Positions 8,260 to 14,908 of a stretch of DNA of 32,050 nt are shown piece after piece. The stretch covers positions 1 through 32,050 of the forward strand of contig PGXB01000042.1 of assembly GCA_002838945.1 (NCBI GenBank), read 5' to 3'. Position numbers and translations under genes: made by a program. Position 1 is the stretch's first letter; every line of letters starts with the position of its first letter. Under the pieces are notes generated by a model that worked only from the letters and a program-made list of their open reading frames with translations, was not told the DNA's origin and did not search any database. This DNA comes from a candidate division Zixibacteria bacterium HGW-Zixibacteria-1. GTDB taxonomy: Bacteria; Zixibacteria; MSB-5A5; GN15; PGXB01.

Positions 8260-8420
8260 GAAACCCGACAAAAGGCTGCATAATGCAAAGAGAAAAGAGG
8301 ACGGGCAGATCCTTCCCTTCGAAGCTCAGGGCTTGCGAGGCTCAGGAGGCCTGTGGACCCGCCGCGGCGGGCCGTGCACGAAAAAATATTGATAAGAATA
8401 TTGTTTGATATGATATATTA
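8260..8420 (+). repeat. Intergenic repeat, copy 2
   Basis: This is the second copy of the element at 7565-7711 in the same orientation, ending just upstream of the DsrC-like gene. The identical 27-base block is at 8289-8315, GGCTCAGGAGGCCTGTGGAC at 8339-8358, AATATTGATAAGAATAT at 8385-8401 and ATGATATATTA at 8410-8420. Compared with copy 1 it has an insertion of about 23 bases after the 27-base block, and the right stem arm ATCTGCC is replaced by CCGCCGCGGCGGGC, itself a hairpin. Confidence 0.85.
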
Positions 8421-8466
8421 GCTGGAGTAGATATAAAATAAGCTTTTTTTTTAATAAGGAGAAGCC

Positions 8467-9120
8467 ATGGGAATTTTTAAGTTCGGAAACAAGACATACA
8501 CTGTGGACACGGAAGAGTTTCTGTCTGATTTCAACGAATGGGATGAAGATTTTGCAAGGGGGATGGCTCCTAAAGTCGGTATAATCAGTGGTTTGTCGGA
8601 AGATCATTGGAAAATCATTTTCTTTATTCGTGATATGTTCAAGAAAACCGGGAAATGCCCGCTGGTTTATGAAACCTGCCGGATGAATCGGCTTCATCTC
8701 GAAGAGCTTAAGAAGCTTTTTCCTGCGGGATATCTTCGTGGGGCATGCAAATTGACGGGAATCACCTATAAGGAAGGATACTTAGATCAAGCAGGGCTGG
8801 AGGATTTGGCGGAACGTGTAACTTCTCCGGCTCAGGAAAAGAGCTATGAAATCGACGGTCGGGGATTTCTTCTGAACTCATTCGATTGGGATGAAAGTTT
8901 CGCCAAATTGAAAGCTTACGAGATGAAAATGCCCAAGCTGTCGGAAAAACATTGGCATATTATTAACTTCCTTCGCAAAAGTTTTGAAAAGAACAATGTC
9001 GTGCCCACGGTTTATGATACTTGTGATGCAAATGGCATTGAATTGGATGAGCTTGAAAAGTTATTTCCCGACGGGTATCACCGGGGAGCTGTAAAAATCG
9101 CAGGACTCCGGGTCAGGTAA
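8467..9120 (+). CDS. Tandem double-domain DsrC/TusE-like sulfur-relay family protein
   Basis: Two DsrC/TusE-type domains lie head to tail (about residues 5-105 and 124-217). Both share the family features: F..W(D/E)E.FA, LSE.HW.II.F.R, then P.VY.TC and LFP.GY.RGA.K..G. DsrC-family proteins carry sulfur on C-terminal cysteines in sulfite reduction or tRNA thiolation; most have one domain of about 105-115 residues. Here Cys94 of repeat 1 (GACKLTG) matches the upstream conserved cysteine, but the penultimate cysteine position is Tyr105, and repeat 2 has Val209 in place of the first and ends before the second. Other cysteines are Cys64, Cys71 and Cys186; the VY(E/D)TC cysteine is in both repeats. 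AAGGAG upstream of the ATG supports the start. No dsrAB or tus genes are nearby, so the role is open. Confidence 0.82.
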   Translation: MGIFKFGNKTYTVDTEEFLSDFNEWDEDFARGMAPKVGIISGLSEDHWKIIFFIRDMFKKTGKCPLVYETCRMNRLHLEELKKLFPAGYLRGACKLTGITYKEGYLDQAGLEDLAERVTSPAQEKSYEIDGRGFLLNSFDWDESFAKLKAYEMKMPKLSEKHWHIINFLRKSFEKNNVVPTVYDTCDANGIELDELEKLFPDGYHRGAVKIAGLRVR

Positions 9121-9162
9121 TTTCGATTATCGGCTAATATAGAAGTCGAAGCAGCATCCGTA

Positions 9163-9286
9163 GGGCAGAATCCAAATCCCGTGAAGCGGAATGGAGTGGT
9201 TCTGCCGATTCAAGCGTCTTTGTATAATTTCATAAATGGCAGAACCATTTCGTCCCTGATTATATTCGGGGTCTCCGGGTTCTGCC
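9163..9286. repeat. Alternating inverted GGCAGAACC motifs
   Basis: Four copies of one motif alternate in direction: GGGCAGAATCC (9163-9173), GGTTCTGCC (9198-9206), GGCAGAACC (9238-9246) and GGGTTCTGCC (9277-9286). Adjacent copies can pair to make two hairpins of 9-10 base pairs. The block fills the gap between the converging DsrC-like and lectin genes, ending at the lectin stop codon. It resembles a REP/BIME-type element or a bidirectional terminator without T-runs. Confidence 0.7.
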
Positions 9287-9865
9287 TCACTCTGCTGATC
9301 CAATAAAAGCGCATGGAGGCGGCCCGCTTTTATATAGGTAATTTATAGTATGAATTATATCTAATAAGTTAATAAGGCCATCACAATTGACATCGCCATT
9401 TTGATATACTGAATCCGTCGACATTTCGCATTCTATAATGAATACTTGGGTATCCAAAAACCAGTTTCTCATGTCATTCCATTGACTATCCAATGGTGAT
9501 AATCCTATATAATCTTCATCCGACCATGCATTATTGGGCTCCCCTTGACGCCATGCAGTAAGTGACCATTCTTCATCTGTTATCCAATGCCATTGTCCTT
9601 CGGAGTCTTCATCGGTACCACCCAAAAATGTGATGTAAGGATATGCTAATTGGGCAAGAAAGTTATTTTCTTCTTGTGAATTTGCTGTTGCCAGATATCC
9701 CCCCAATGCGATGGCGGAGTCTCTGCATTGGTGCCAGGTTGTGTAAGGTGGTATTATTATTTTGTAATAATAATGCCCAGTAAGATTGAGATACACTTTT
9801 TCACTTGAGTGCACCAATGACACATGTAATAAAATTGCGATCAGAATTAGTACTTTGGTTTTCAT
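9287..9865 (-). CDS. Secreted C-type-lectin domain protein with dockerin-like repeat
   Basis: This is a small exported protein, probably carbohydrate- or surface-binding. A signal peptide (residues 1-20, core VLILIAILLHVSLVHS) precedes a C-type lectin fold (about 30-148). The lectin domain carries the calcium/sugar motif EPN at 109-111 in WRQGEPNN, WND at 129-131, and the usual paired cysteines Cys47 and Cys146. EPN is the mannose-type specificity motif in animal C-type lectins; applying it here is an inference. The C-terminus (about 157-182, GDVNCDGLINLLDIIHTINY) is one calcium-loop repeat of the dockerin type, where classical dockerins have two. The ATG has GGAGAT six bases upstream. It is the only minus-strand gene in the middle of the window and its stop abuts the inverted motifs at 9163-9286. 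Confidence 0.83.
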   Translation of the reverse strand: MKTKVLILIAILLHVSLVHSSEKVYLNLTGHYYYKIIIPPYTTWHQCRDSAIALGGYLATANSQEENNFLAQLAYPYITFLGGTDEDSEGQWHWITDEEWSLTAWRQGEPNNAWSDEDYIGLSPLDSQWNDMRNWFLDTQVFIIECEMSTDSVYQNGDVNCDGLINLLDIIHTINYLYKSGPPPCAFIGSAE

Positions 9866-10129
9866 ATGATCTCCTTTATGCCCTTGACAGATTAGACGGT
9901 ATCTACGGCTGTCCGACTAAGTTGAAATATAATATCATAAAGAATAATGTCAAGAGTAGAAAGACCATGATCCGCAAATGGTTAACGGGATGGATATGGC
10001 CGCCTTTATATATGTTTGTTTTTCATATATTCGCTTTTGTTAACCCAAATAACATTTTCCTGAAGATTCATCACTTTTTTAAGATTTCTGTTTCATTGAG
10101 AAGAGGAAAAACGTATTTTAGCGCTCATT

Positions 10130-10720
10130 ATGGCAAAATCGAAAAAACAATTGAAGGCGCTTGCGACGGTCATTTTCGACCTGTTTCAACCGGCCACTGA
10201 CAAGACTGTCCCGATTGAGGTATTTCCGGAGCCGGCCGGAACGGATTTAAAGACTGCGGTGACACTGCCGCCGGTATCGCTTCTGGACAGCATGTATGAC
10301 GATTTCAACCGGGAATATTTCGGGGGGAAGCTGCCCAAGGCGACGATTTCATATTCAGGGCGGATGCTGACGGCCGGATCATACACGCCGGGCCGGAATG
10401 AAATCAAAATCGGCCGGAAATATCATGAGATATTTCCGGAGGAGATTGCCGACACGCTCAAACATGAGATGATCCATGTCATAAATCAGAGCCATGACCG
10501 GCGGTTCAAGGCGATGGCGGACAAAATCGGGGCCTCGGTCAAGGCAAAGGCCCACCCGGCATTACGAGGTAATTGCAAATATATGTACATTTGCCCGGAA
10601 TGCGGGCGGGAGTATCCGCGGCGTAAACGGCTGCGGATGGCTTCATGCGGAATCTGCACCAAAGGCCGGCGTTATGACGAAAATTTCAAACTTCGGCTGG
10701 CTAAATCAAAAAAAGTTTAA
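10130..10720 (+). CDS. SprT-like zinc metalloprotease family protein
   Basis: Residues about 48-180 match the SprT/SPRTN family. A helix (LLDSMYDDFNREYFGGKLP) leads into the strand ISYSGRM, followed by the zinc motif HEMIH (His112, Glu113, His116) and a third histidine at 122 (SHDRRF). A C-terminal zinc ribbon has Cys155, Cys158, Cys173 and Cys176. Eukaryotic members cut DNA-protein crosslinks; the bacterial role is poorly known. The N-terminal 45 residues are lysine-rich and then low-complexity. No strong ribosome site precedes the ATG: AGAGGA is about 24 bases upstream, so the start is only moderately sure. It precedes the rplM operon, which has its own promoter. Confidence 0.82.
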   Translation: MAKSKKQLKALATVIFDLFQPATDKTVPIEVFPEPAGTDLKTAVTLPPVSLLDSMYDDFNREYFGGKLPKATISYSGRMLTAGSYTPGRNEIKIGRKYHEIFPEEIADTLKHEMIHVINQSHDRRFKAMADKIGASVKAKAHPALRGNCKYMYICPECGREYPRRKRLRMASCGICTKGRRYDENFKLRLAKSKKV

Positions 10721-10764
10721 TCGACGGGAACAACGGGCCGTATAAAGCATTAATAACCGAAAGA

Positions 10765-10810
10765 ACGGCAATATTTTGCCGTAAAACATAAATAGTCGGG
10801 AAAATTTTCC
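10765..10810. other. Hairpin and palindrome between sprT-like gene and rplM
   Basis: ACGGCAA (10765-10771) and TTGCCGT (10776-10782) form a perfect 7-bp stem with loop TATT. Then GGAAAATTTTCC (10799-10810) is a perfect 12-base palindrome followed by GATTTTG. They lie between the sprT-like stop and the rplM promoter; termination of the upstream gene is the simplest reading, but the T-run is poor. Confidence 0.4.
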
Positions 10811-10850
10811 GATTTTGTGGTTCAAGGCAACAAAAGAGCCTTAAAAAGAC

Positions 10851-10878
10851 TTGACAGTAGAATGATATTTGCTATATT
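10851..10878 (+). promoter_or_regulatory. Promoter of the rplM-frr translation operon
   Basis: A perfect -35 TTGACA (10851-10856) and -10 TATATT (10873-10878) are spaced by 16 bases. Transcription would begin near 10885, leaving a leader of about 50 bases before the rplM ATG. Confidence 0.82.
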
Positions 10879-10933
10879 CTATGGCTCTGTTAGTATTTGG
10901 AATTTGGATTAACCGGTTTTGTCCGGGGGAAAG

Positions 10934-11371
10934 ATGAAGACATATATACCGAAGGTTGAAGAATTAGAAAAGCAGAAAAAGTGGCACCTGATCGACCTTG
11001 ATGGTCTCACACTGGGCCGGGCCGCGATTGAAATCGCGAATATTCTGCGTGGAAAAAACAAACCGATTTTTACACCTCATTTGGATACGGGCGATTTTGT
11101 TATTGCTGTCAATGCTTCAAAGGTGGTGGTTACCGGGGGCAAGGATGAGAAGATGTCCTATTTCCGGTATACCGGTTATCCGGGCGGTTTGAGAGAGACA
11201 TCTTACAAGAAGATGAAGGTCAAAGACCCATCGCAGATTGTGATTCATGCGGTGAAAGGGATGATTCCGAAGAACAAACTGGGCCGCAAGGTCATCAAGA
11301 AGCTGCATGTCTATGCCGACGAGAATCACCCGCACCAGGCTCAGAAACCAGAAGTTTTGAAATTATCTTAA
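10934..11371 (+). CDS. rplM: 50S ribosomal protein L13 (uL13)
   Basis: This is a large-subunit ribosomal protein that binds 23S rRNA early in assembly. Family sequence is clear throughout: WHLIDLDGLTLGRAA near the N-terminus, then a central GDFVIAVNASKVVVTGGK segment, and near the end GMIPKNKLGRKVIKKLHVY. I place the start at the ATG at 10934 (MKTYIPK, 145 aa) because GGGGGA lies directly upstream; a TTG at 10919 would add five residues but lacks a ribosome site. It is the first gene of the operon, and rpsI follows after 18 bases, the usual L13-S9 pairing. Confidence 0.97.
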   Translation: MKTYIPKVEELEKQKKWHLIDLDGLTLGRAAIEIANILRGKNKPIFTPHLDTGDFVIAVNASKVVVTGGKDEKMSYFRYTGYPGGLRETSYKKMKVKDPSQIVIHAVKGMIPKNKLGRKVIKKLHVYADENHPHQAQKPEVLKLS

Positions 11372-11389
11372 TCTTGATAGAGATTGTAA

Positions 11390-11782
11390 ATGAGCGAAAT
11401 TATTTTTTCTGCTACGGGAAGACGGAAAGAGGCTACCGCCAGAGTGACCATGAGGGTCGGCGGCGGCGTACTGACGATCAACAATAAGGCACCCAGGGAA
11501 TACCTGAAGCGCGGCGTTCTGGTTGACATTATCAACCAGCCGATCAACGAGACCGGAACCAGCGGCAAGCTCGACATCAGTTGTCGTGTCCTCGGCGGCG
11601 GCTTGACCGGTCAGGCCGGCGCCCTTCGTCTGGCTATCGCGCGCGCCCTGTCCAAGCTTGATCCCGATCTTCGTCCGGCTCTGCGTCGCAAGGGTTACCT
11701 GACCCGTGATGCCAGGATTGTCGAGAGGAAGAAGTACGGTCAGCCCAAAGCCCGTAAGCGCTTCCAGTACTCGAAACGATAG
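11390..11782 (+). CDS. rpsI: 30S ribosomal protein S9 (uS9)
   Basis: This small-subunit protein reaches the P-site tRNA with its C-terminal tail. The N-terminal ATGRRKEATARV, the glycine-rich GGGLTGQAGALRLAIARAL and the closing KARKRFQYSKR (final Lys-Arg) are diagnostic. The 130-aa length is standard. The ribosome site is weak (TAGAGA about 9 bases before the ATG), so translation may be coupled to rplM 18 bases upstream. The 3' half has sharper codon bias than its neighbours, as expected for a highly expressed gene. Confidence 0.97.
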   Translation: MSEIIFSATGRRKEATARVTMRVGGGVLTINNKAPREYLKRGVLVDIINQPINETGTSGKLDISCRVLGGGLTGQAGALRLAIARALSKLDPDLRPALRRKGYLTRDARIVERKKYGQPKARKRFQYSKR

Positions 11783-11897
11783 ACATTATTCGGCCTTGGC
11801 CGAAAATAATCACACTTCGATTTGAATCCGGTGGTCCTGATCAGGTCCGGGTTAATTGTTCGGGGTGGCAGTTAAACCAAATTCGAAAGGTCTTCAG
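11783..11897 (+). promoter_or_regulatory. Structured leader upstream of rpsB
   Basis: The 115-base gap holds two hairpins. One is ATTATT-CGGC-CTTG-GCCG-AAAATAAT (11785-11810, with a small bulge). The other is built on the palindrome CCTGATCAGG (11836-11845) flanked by CCGG (11828-11831) and CCGG (11847-11850). No T-run follows either. rpsB mRNAs of several bacteria carry a leader by which S2 represses its own synthesis; this position fits such a leader, but I did not confirm the known fold. Confidence 0.4.
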
Positions 11898-12677
11898 ATG
11901 GTAAAGCCCAAAGTAAAGGAGCTTTTGGAAGCGGGGGCGCATTTTGGTCATCAGACCAGAAGGTGGAACCCCAAGATGAAGCCGTTCATTTTTACCGAAC
12001 GGAACGGCATTTATATCATTGATTTGAACAAGACGCTCGAAGCCATAGAGAGAGCCTGTCTCAAGGTGAGAGAGGTTATTTCGCGCGGCCAGTCGATTCT
12101 TTTTGTCGGCACCAAGAAGCAGGCCAAGGATGTTATCAAGACCGAAGCGGAACGCTGCAAGCAGTTTTTTGTGACCGAGAGATGGCTGGGCGGCATGCTG
12201 ACCAATTTTTCCACGATTAAATCGTCGATCAAGAAGCTCAAGGATCTGGAGCGGATGTTCGAAGAGGACGAGTACGGCAAATTCACCAAGAAAGAGCGTA
12301 TTAAGCTCGATCGCCAGAGAGAGAAGCTTGACAAGGTTCTCGGCGGCATCAAGGATATGAATTATATCCCGGGCCTGGTTTTTGTGGTCGATGCCAAGAA
12401 GGAAAAGATCGCCATAGCCGAAGCGGCCAAGCTGGGTATTCCGATTGTTGCGATAATCGACACCAACGCGGATCCGGATCCGATCGATTTTCCGATTGCG
12501 GCCAACGATGATGCTATCAAGTCGATCCGACTGATCACCCGGACGCTGGTGGATGAGGCTATCGATGCGAAGAATTCGATATCGGAGCAGGAAATAATGC
12601 AGAAGGTCGAAGCGGAAACGGGCGACAATCTGAGAGCGTATATTTCAGCCGATGATAGTGAAGCTGACAAGGCATAA
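11898..12677 (+). CDS. rpsB: 30S ribosomal protein S2 (uS2)
   Basis: This is a late-binding small-subunit protein between head and body. The family opening VKELLEAGAHFGHQTRRWNP is present, as are GIYIIDLNKT, the LFVGTKKQA segment, WLGGMLTN and the C-terminal IPIVAIIDTNADP. The true start is the ATG at 11898 (MVKPKVKE, 259 aa), with AAAGG seven bases upstream; the same frame is open back to a TTG at 11856, but that extension is not conserved-looking and lacks a ribosome site. tsf follows after 15 bases, the near-universal rpsB-tsf order. Confidence 0.97.
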   Translation: MVKPKVKELLEAGAHFGHQTRRWNPKMKPFIFTERNGIYIIDLNKTLEAIERACLKVREVISRGQSILFVGTKKQAKDVIKTEAERCKQFFVTERWLGGMLTNFSTIKSSIKKLKDLERMFEEDEYGKFTKKERIKLDRQREKLDKVLGGIKDMNYIPGLVFVVDAKKEKIAIAEAAKLGIPIVAIIDTNADPDPIDFPIAANDDAIKSIRLITRTLVDEAIDAKNSISEQEIMQKVEAETGDNLRAYISADDSEADKA

Positions 12678-12692
12678 GAAGGATTTGGATAA

Positions 12693-13286
12693 ATGGAAAT
12701 AACAGCACAATTAGTCAAGGATCTTCGTGATAAAACCGGGGCCGGGATGATGGACTGCAAAAAGGCTCTTTCCGAGACCGGCGGCGACATGGAGAAAGCA
12801 ATACATTACCTGAGAGAAAAAGGGATTGCCAAAGCGGCCAGTAAGGCGGGCCGGAGCACCAGTGAAGGCATCATTGCCTCCTATATTCATGCCGGCAGCA
12901 AACTGGGCGTTCTGGTCGAGATAAACTGCGAAACCGATTTTGTGGCCCGGACGGCCGATTTTCAGACCTTTGCCAAAGATGTTGCCATGCAGGTGGCGGC
13001 CTCGAATCCGCTGGCAGTATCCCGCGAGGAACTGCCCCAGGATAAGATAGCGGAAGAACGGGTGATATATCAGCAGCAGGCGCTCAATGAAGGCAAGCCG
13101 GAAAAAATTGTTGATAAAATTGTTGACGGCAAGCTTGAAAAATATTATTCCGAAGTATGTCTTTTGGAACAGCCGTTTGTAAAAGATAGTGATAAAACGA
13201 TTCAGGATTTGATTAATGAAGCTATTGCCAAGCTGGGTGAGAATATAGGCGTCAAGCGCTTTATCCGATTCCAGCTGGGTGAGTAA
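12693..13286 (+). CDS. tsf: Elongation factor Ts
   Basis: This is the guanine nucleotide exchange factor for EF-Tu. The N-terminal UBA-like domain with LRDKTGAGMMDCKKAL and the core motif INCETDFVAR are present. At 197 aa it is of the short type, with a single dimerisation-core subdomain as in Thermus, rather than the about 280-aa enterobacterial form. The C-terminal GENIGVKRFIRFQLG is typical. AAGGA about 9 bases before the ATG supports the start. Confidence 0.97.
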   Translation: MEITAQLVKDLRDKTGAGMMDCKKALSETGGDMEKAIHYLREKGIAKAASKAGRSTSEGIIASYIHAGSKLGVLVEINCETDFVARTADFQTFAKDVAMQVAASNPLAVSREELPQDKIAEERVIYQQQALNEGKPEKIVDKIVDGKLEKYYSEVCLLEQPFVKDSDKTIQDLINEAIAKLGENIGVKRFIRFQLGE

Positions 13287-13288
13287 AT

Positions 13289-14011
13289 ATGGATTCCGAC
13301 CCGCAACTAAAATATCGCCGGATACTTCTGAAACTTTCCGGGGAAGTTCTTGCCGGGTCCAAACCGTTTGGTATTGATTCCGAAGCCCTGGAATCACTGT
13401 GCCGGCGGATCAAGACAATCAAAGAGTTGAAAGTCGAAATTGCCCTCGTAATTGGCGGGGGCAATATTTTTAGGGGGCTGAATGCCTCGCAAAACGGCAT
13501 GGACCGGGTCAGCGCCGACCAGATAGGCATGCTGGCGACCGTTATCAACTCGCTGGCGCTCCAGGAGAAATTCGAGAAACTGGGCGTTCCGGCCCGGGCT
13601 CTGTCGGCGATTCCAATCGGGAAATTTCTTGAGACTTACAGCCGACAGGCGGCGGAAAGATATCTCGGTGAGGGCAGGCTGGTCATATTGGCGGCTGGGA
13701 CCGGGAATCCTTTTTTCAGCACCGATACGGCGGCGGCTCTGCGCGCCGGAGAACTTAAGGCCGACGTTATTCTGAAAGCGACCAAGGTTGACGGCGTTTT
13801 TTCGGACGACCCGCTCAAGAATCCCAAAGCGGTCCATTATCCCGCGCTGGAATATCTTGATCTGGTAAAGGACGATCTCAAAGTGATGGATCTGACGGCG
13901 GTAACATTGTGTCGGGAGAATAAAATCCCGATAATTGTATTTGATATGAACCGACCCGATAATTTGAAAAAGGCGGTTCTCGGTGAACCGGTCGGGACAA
14001 TCATATCCTGA
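13289..14011 (+). CDS. pyrH: UMP kinase (uridylate kinase)
   Basis: This enzyme phosphorylates UMP to UDP in pyrimidine nucleotide synthesis and belongs to the amino acid kinase fold. YRRILLKLSGE opens the protein, and GGGNIFRG is the phosphate-binding loop. DRVSADQIGMLAT and the GTGNPFFSTDTAAALRA segment, where UMP binds, follow; the C-terminus reads IPIIVFDMN. The 240-aa length is normal. The ATG is 2 bases after tsf; a GGTGAG ribosome site lies in the end of tsf. Confidence 0.97.
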   Translation: MDSDPQLKYRRILLKLSGEVLAGSKPFGIDSEALESLCRRIKTIKELKVEIALVIGGGNIFRGLNASQNGMDRVSADQIGMLATVINSLALQEKFEKLGVPARALSAIPIGKFLETYSRQAAERYLGEGRLVILAAGTGNPFFSTDTAAALRAGELKADVILKATKVDGVFSDDPLKNPKAVHYPALEYLDLVKDDLKVMDLTAVTLCRENKIPIIVFDMNRPDNLKKAVLGEPVGTIIS

Positions 14012-14054
14012 ATAAAGTCTCGTATAAAAAAATATAGATCAAAGGAGAGATCCC

Positions 14055-14612
14055 ATGATCGAGAAAATCATTGCCGAATCCGAAGAAAAAATGGCCAAGA
14101 GTTTCCATGCGGTGAAAAAGGATTTCGCCTCGGTGCGGACCGGAAAGGCTAATGCTTCATTGCTTGACGGAATCCGGGTCGATTATCACGGCACCATCAT
14201 GCCCCTCAACCAACTGGCCTCGGTATCCGCTCCCGAGCCGCGGCTGATCGTGGTTCAGGCCTGGGATAAGAGTATTGTCGGGGAAATTTCAAAGGCGATC
14301 CAGAAGGCCGACCTGGGGCTGAATCCGATGGTGGAAGGAAACATAATCCGTCTGCCGGTACCGACGCTGAACGAAGAGCGCCGCAAGGAACTGGTCAAAC
14401 ATTGCCGTAAGCTGGCCGAGGAGGGGAAGATAGCCCTTCGCAATGTCCGTCGTGAGGCCAACGACAATGTCAAGAAGGCCGAAAAAAGCAAGGAAATCTC
14501 CGAAGATCAGCAAAAGAAGGGTCTGGATAAGGTCCAGGAACTGACCGGCAAATACAATGAAAAAATCGATGATTTGATGGCGGCCAAGGAAAAGGAAATC
14601 ATGGAAGTTTAG
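14055..14612 (+). CDS. frr: Ribosome recycling factor
   Basis: With EF-G this protein splits post-termination ribosomes. Diagnostic segments are SVRTGKANASLLDGI, VDYHGTIMPLNQLASV and the PTLNEERRKELVKHCRK helix, with the long C-terminal helix pair. The 185-aa length is exact for the family. AAAGGAGA lies eight bases before the ATG. It is the last gene of the operon, closed by a terminator 24 bases downstream; pyrH-frr is a conserved pair. Confidence 0.97.
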   Translation: MIEKIIAESEEKMAKSFHAVKKDFASVRTGKANASLLDGIRVDYHGTIMPLNQLASVSAPEPRLIVVQAWDKSIVGEISKAIQKADLGLNPMVEGNIIRLPVPTLNEERRKELVKHCRKLAEEGKIALRNVRREANDNVKKAEKSKEISEDQQKKGLDKVQELTGKYNEKIDDLMAAKEKEIMEV

Positions 14613-14635
14613 TTTTCGGAGTCAGTCAGATTAGA

Positions 14636-14668
14636 GCCGGTGGTTGTGATGATCGCCGGCCTTTTTTT
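14636..14668 (+). terminator. Rho-independent terminator after frr
   Basis: GCCGG (14636-14640) pairs with CCGGC (14656-14660), followed by a run of seven T (14662-14668). It ends the rplM-frr operon. Confidence 0.75.
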
Positions 14669-14782
14669 GTGCTTTATCCGAAACCTGACACAGGCTGATT
14701 TCGGGTCAAAAAAAGCGTGATAATGGGCCGTCAAAAAAGGCCAAAAGAGTTGTTTTAGCGGGCTCTTTCCACCCCAAAAGAA

Positions 14783-14810
14783 TTGACATTGCTGAAATAA
14801 TTGATATATT
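14783..14810 (+). promoter_or_regulatory. Promoter of the aldehyde dehydrogenase gene block
   Basis: TTGACA (14783-14788) and TATATT (14805-14810) are spaced by 16 bases, matching the rplM promoter. The predicted transcript would have a leader of roughly 90 bases with no obvious hairpin before the ribosome site. Confidence 0.78.
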
Positions 14811-14908
14811 AGGAATCTTGTCTGTGCATTAGGTGTGAATAATTTCACAAAAGGGCACTTATAAGAGGTATGAAAATGTCTTGAATCATAAAAACTTAGG
14901 AGCGAGTC

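Noticed and set aside
9805-10200. A 131-codon plus-strand open frame between the lectin and sprT-like genes
   Set aside because: It overlaps the lectin 5' end antisense and the sprT-like gene in another frame, without a ribosome site. The part from ATG 9967 has a hydrophobic stretch but nothing else to support it, so 9866-10129 is left as non-coding.
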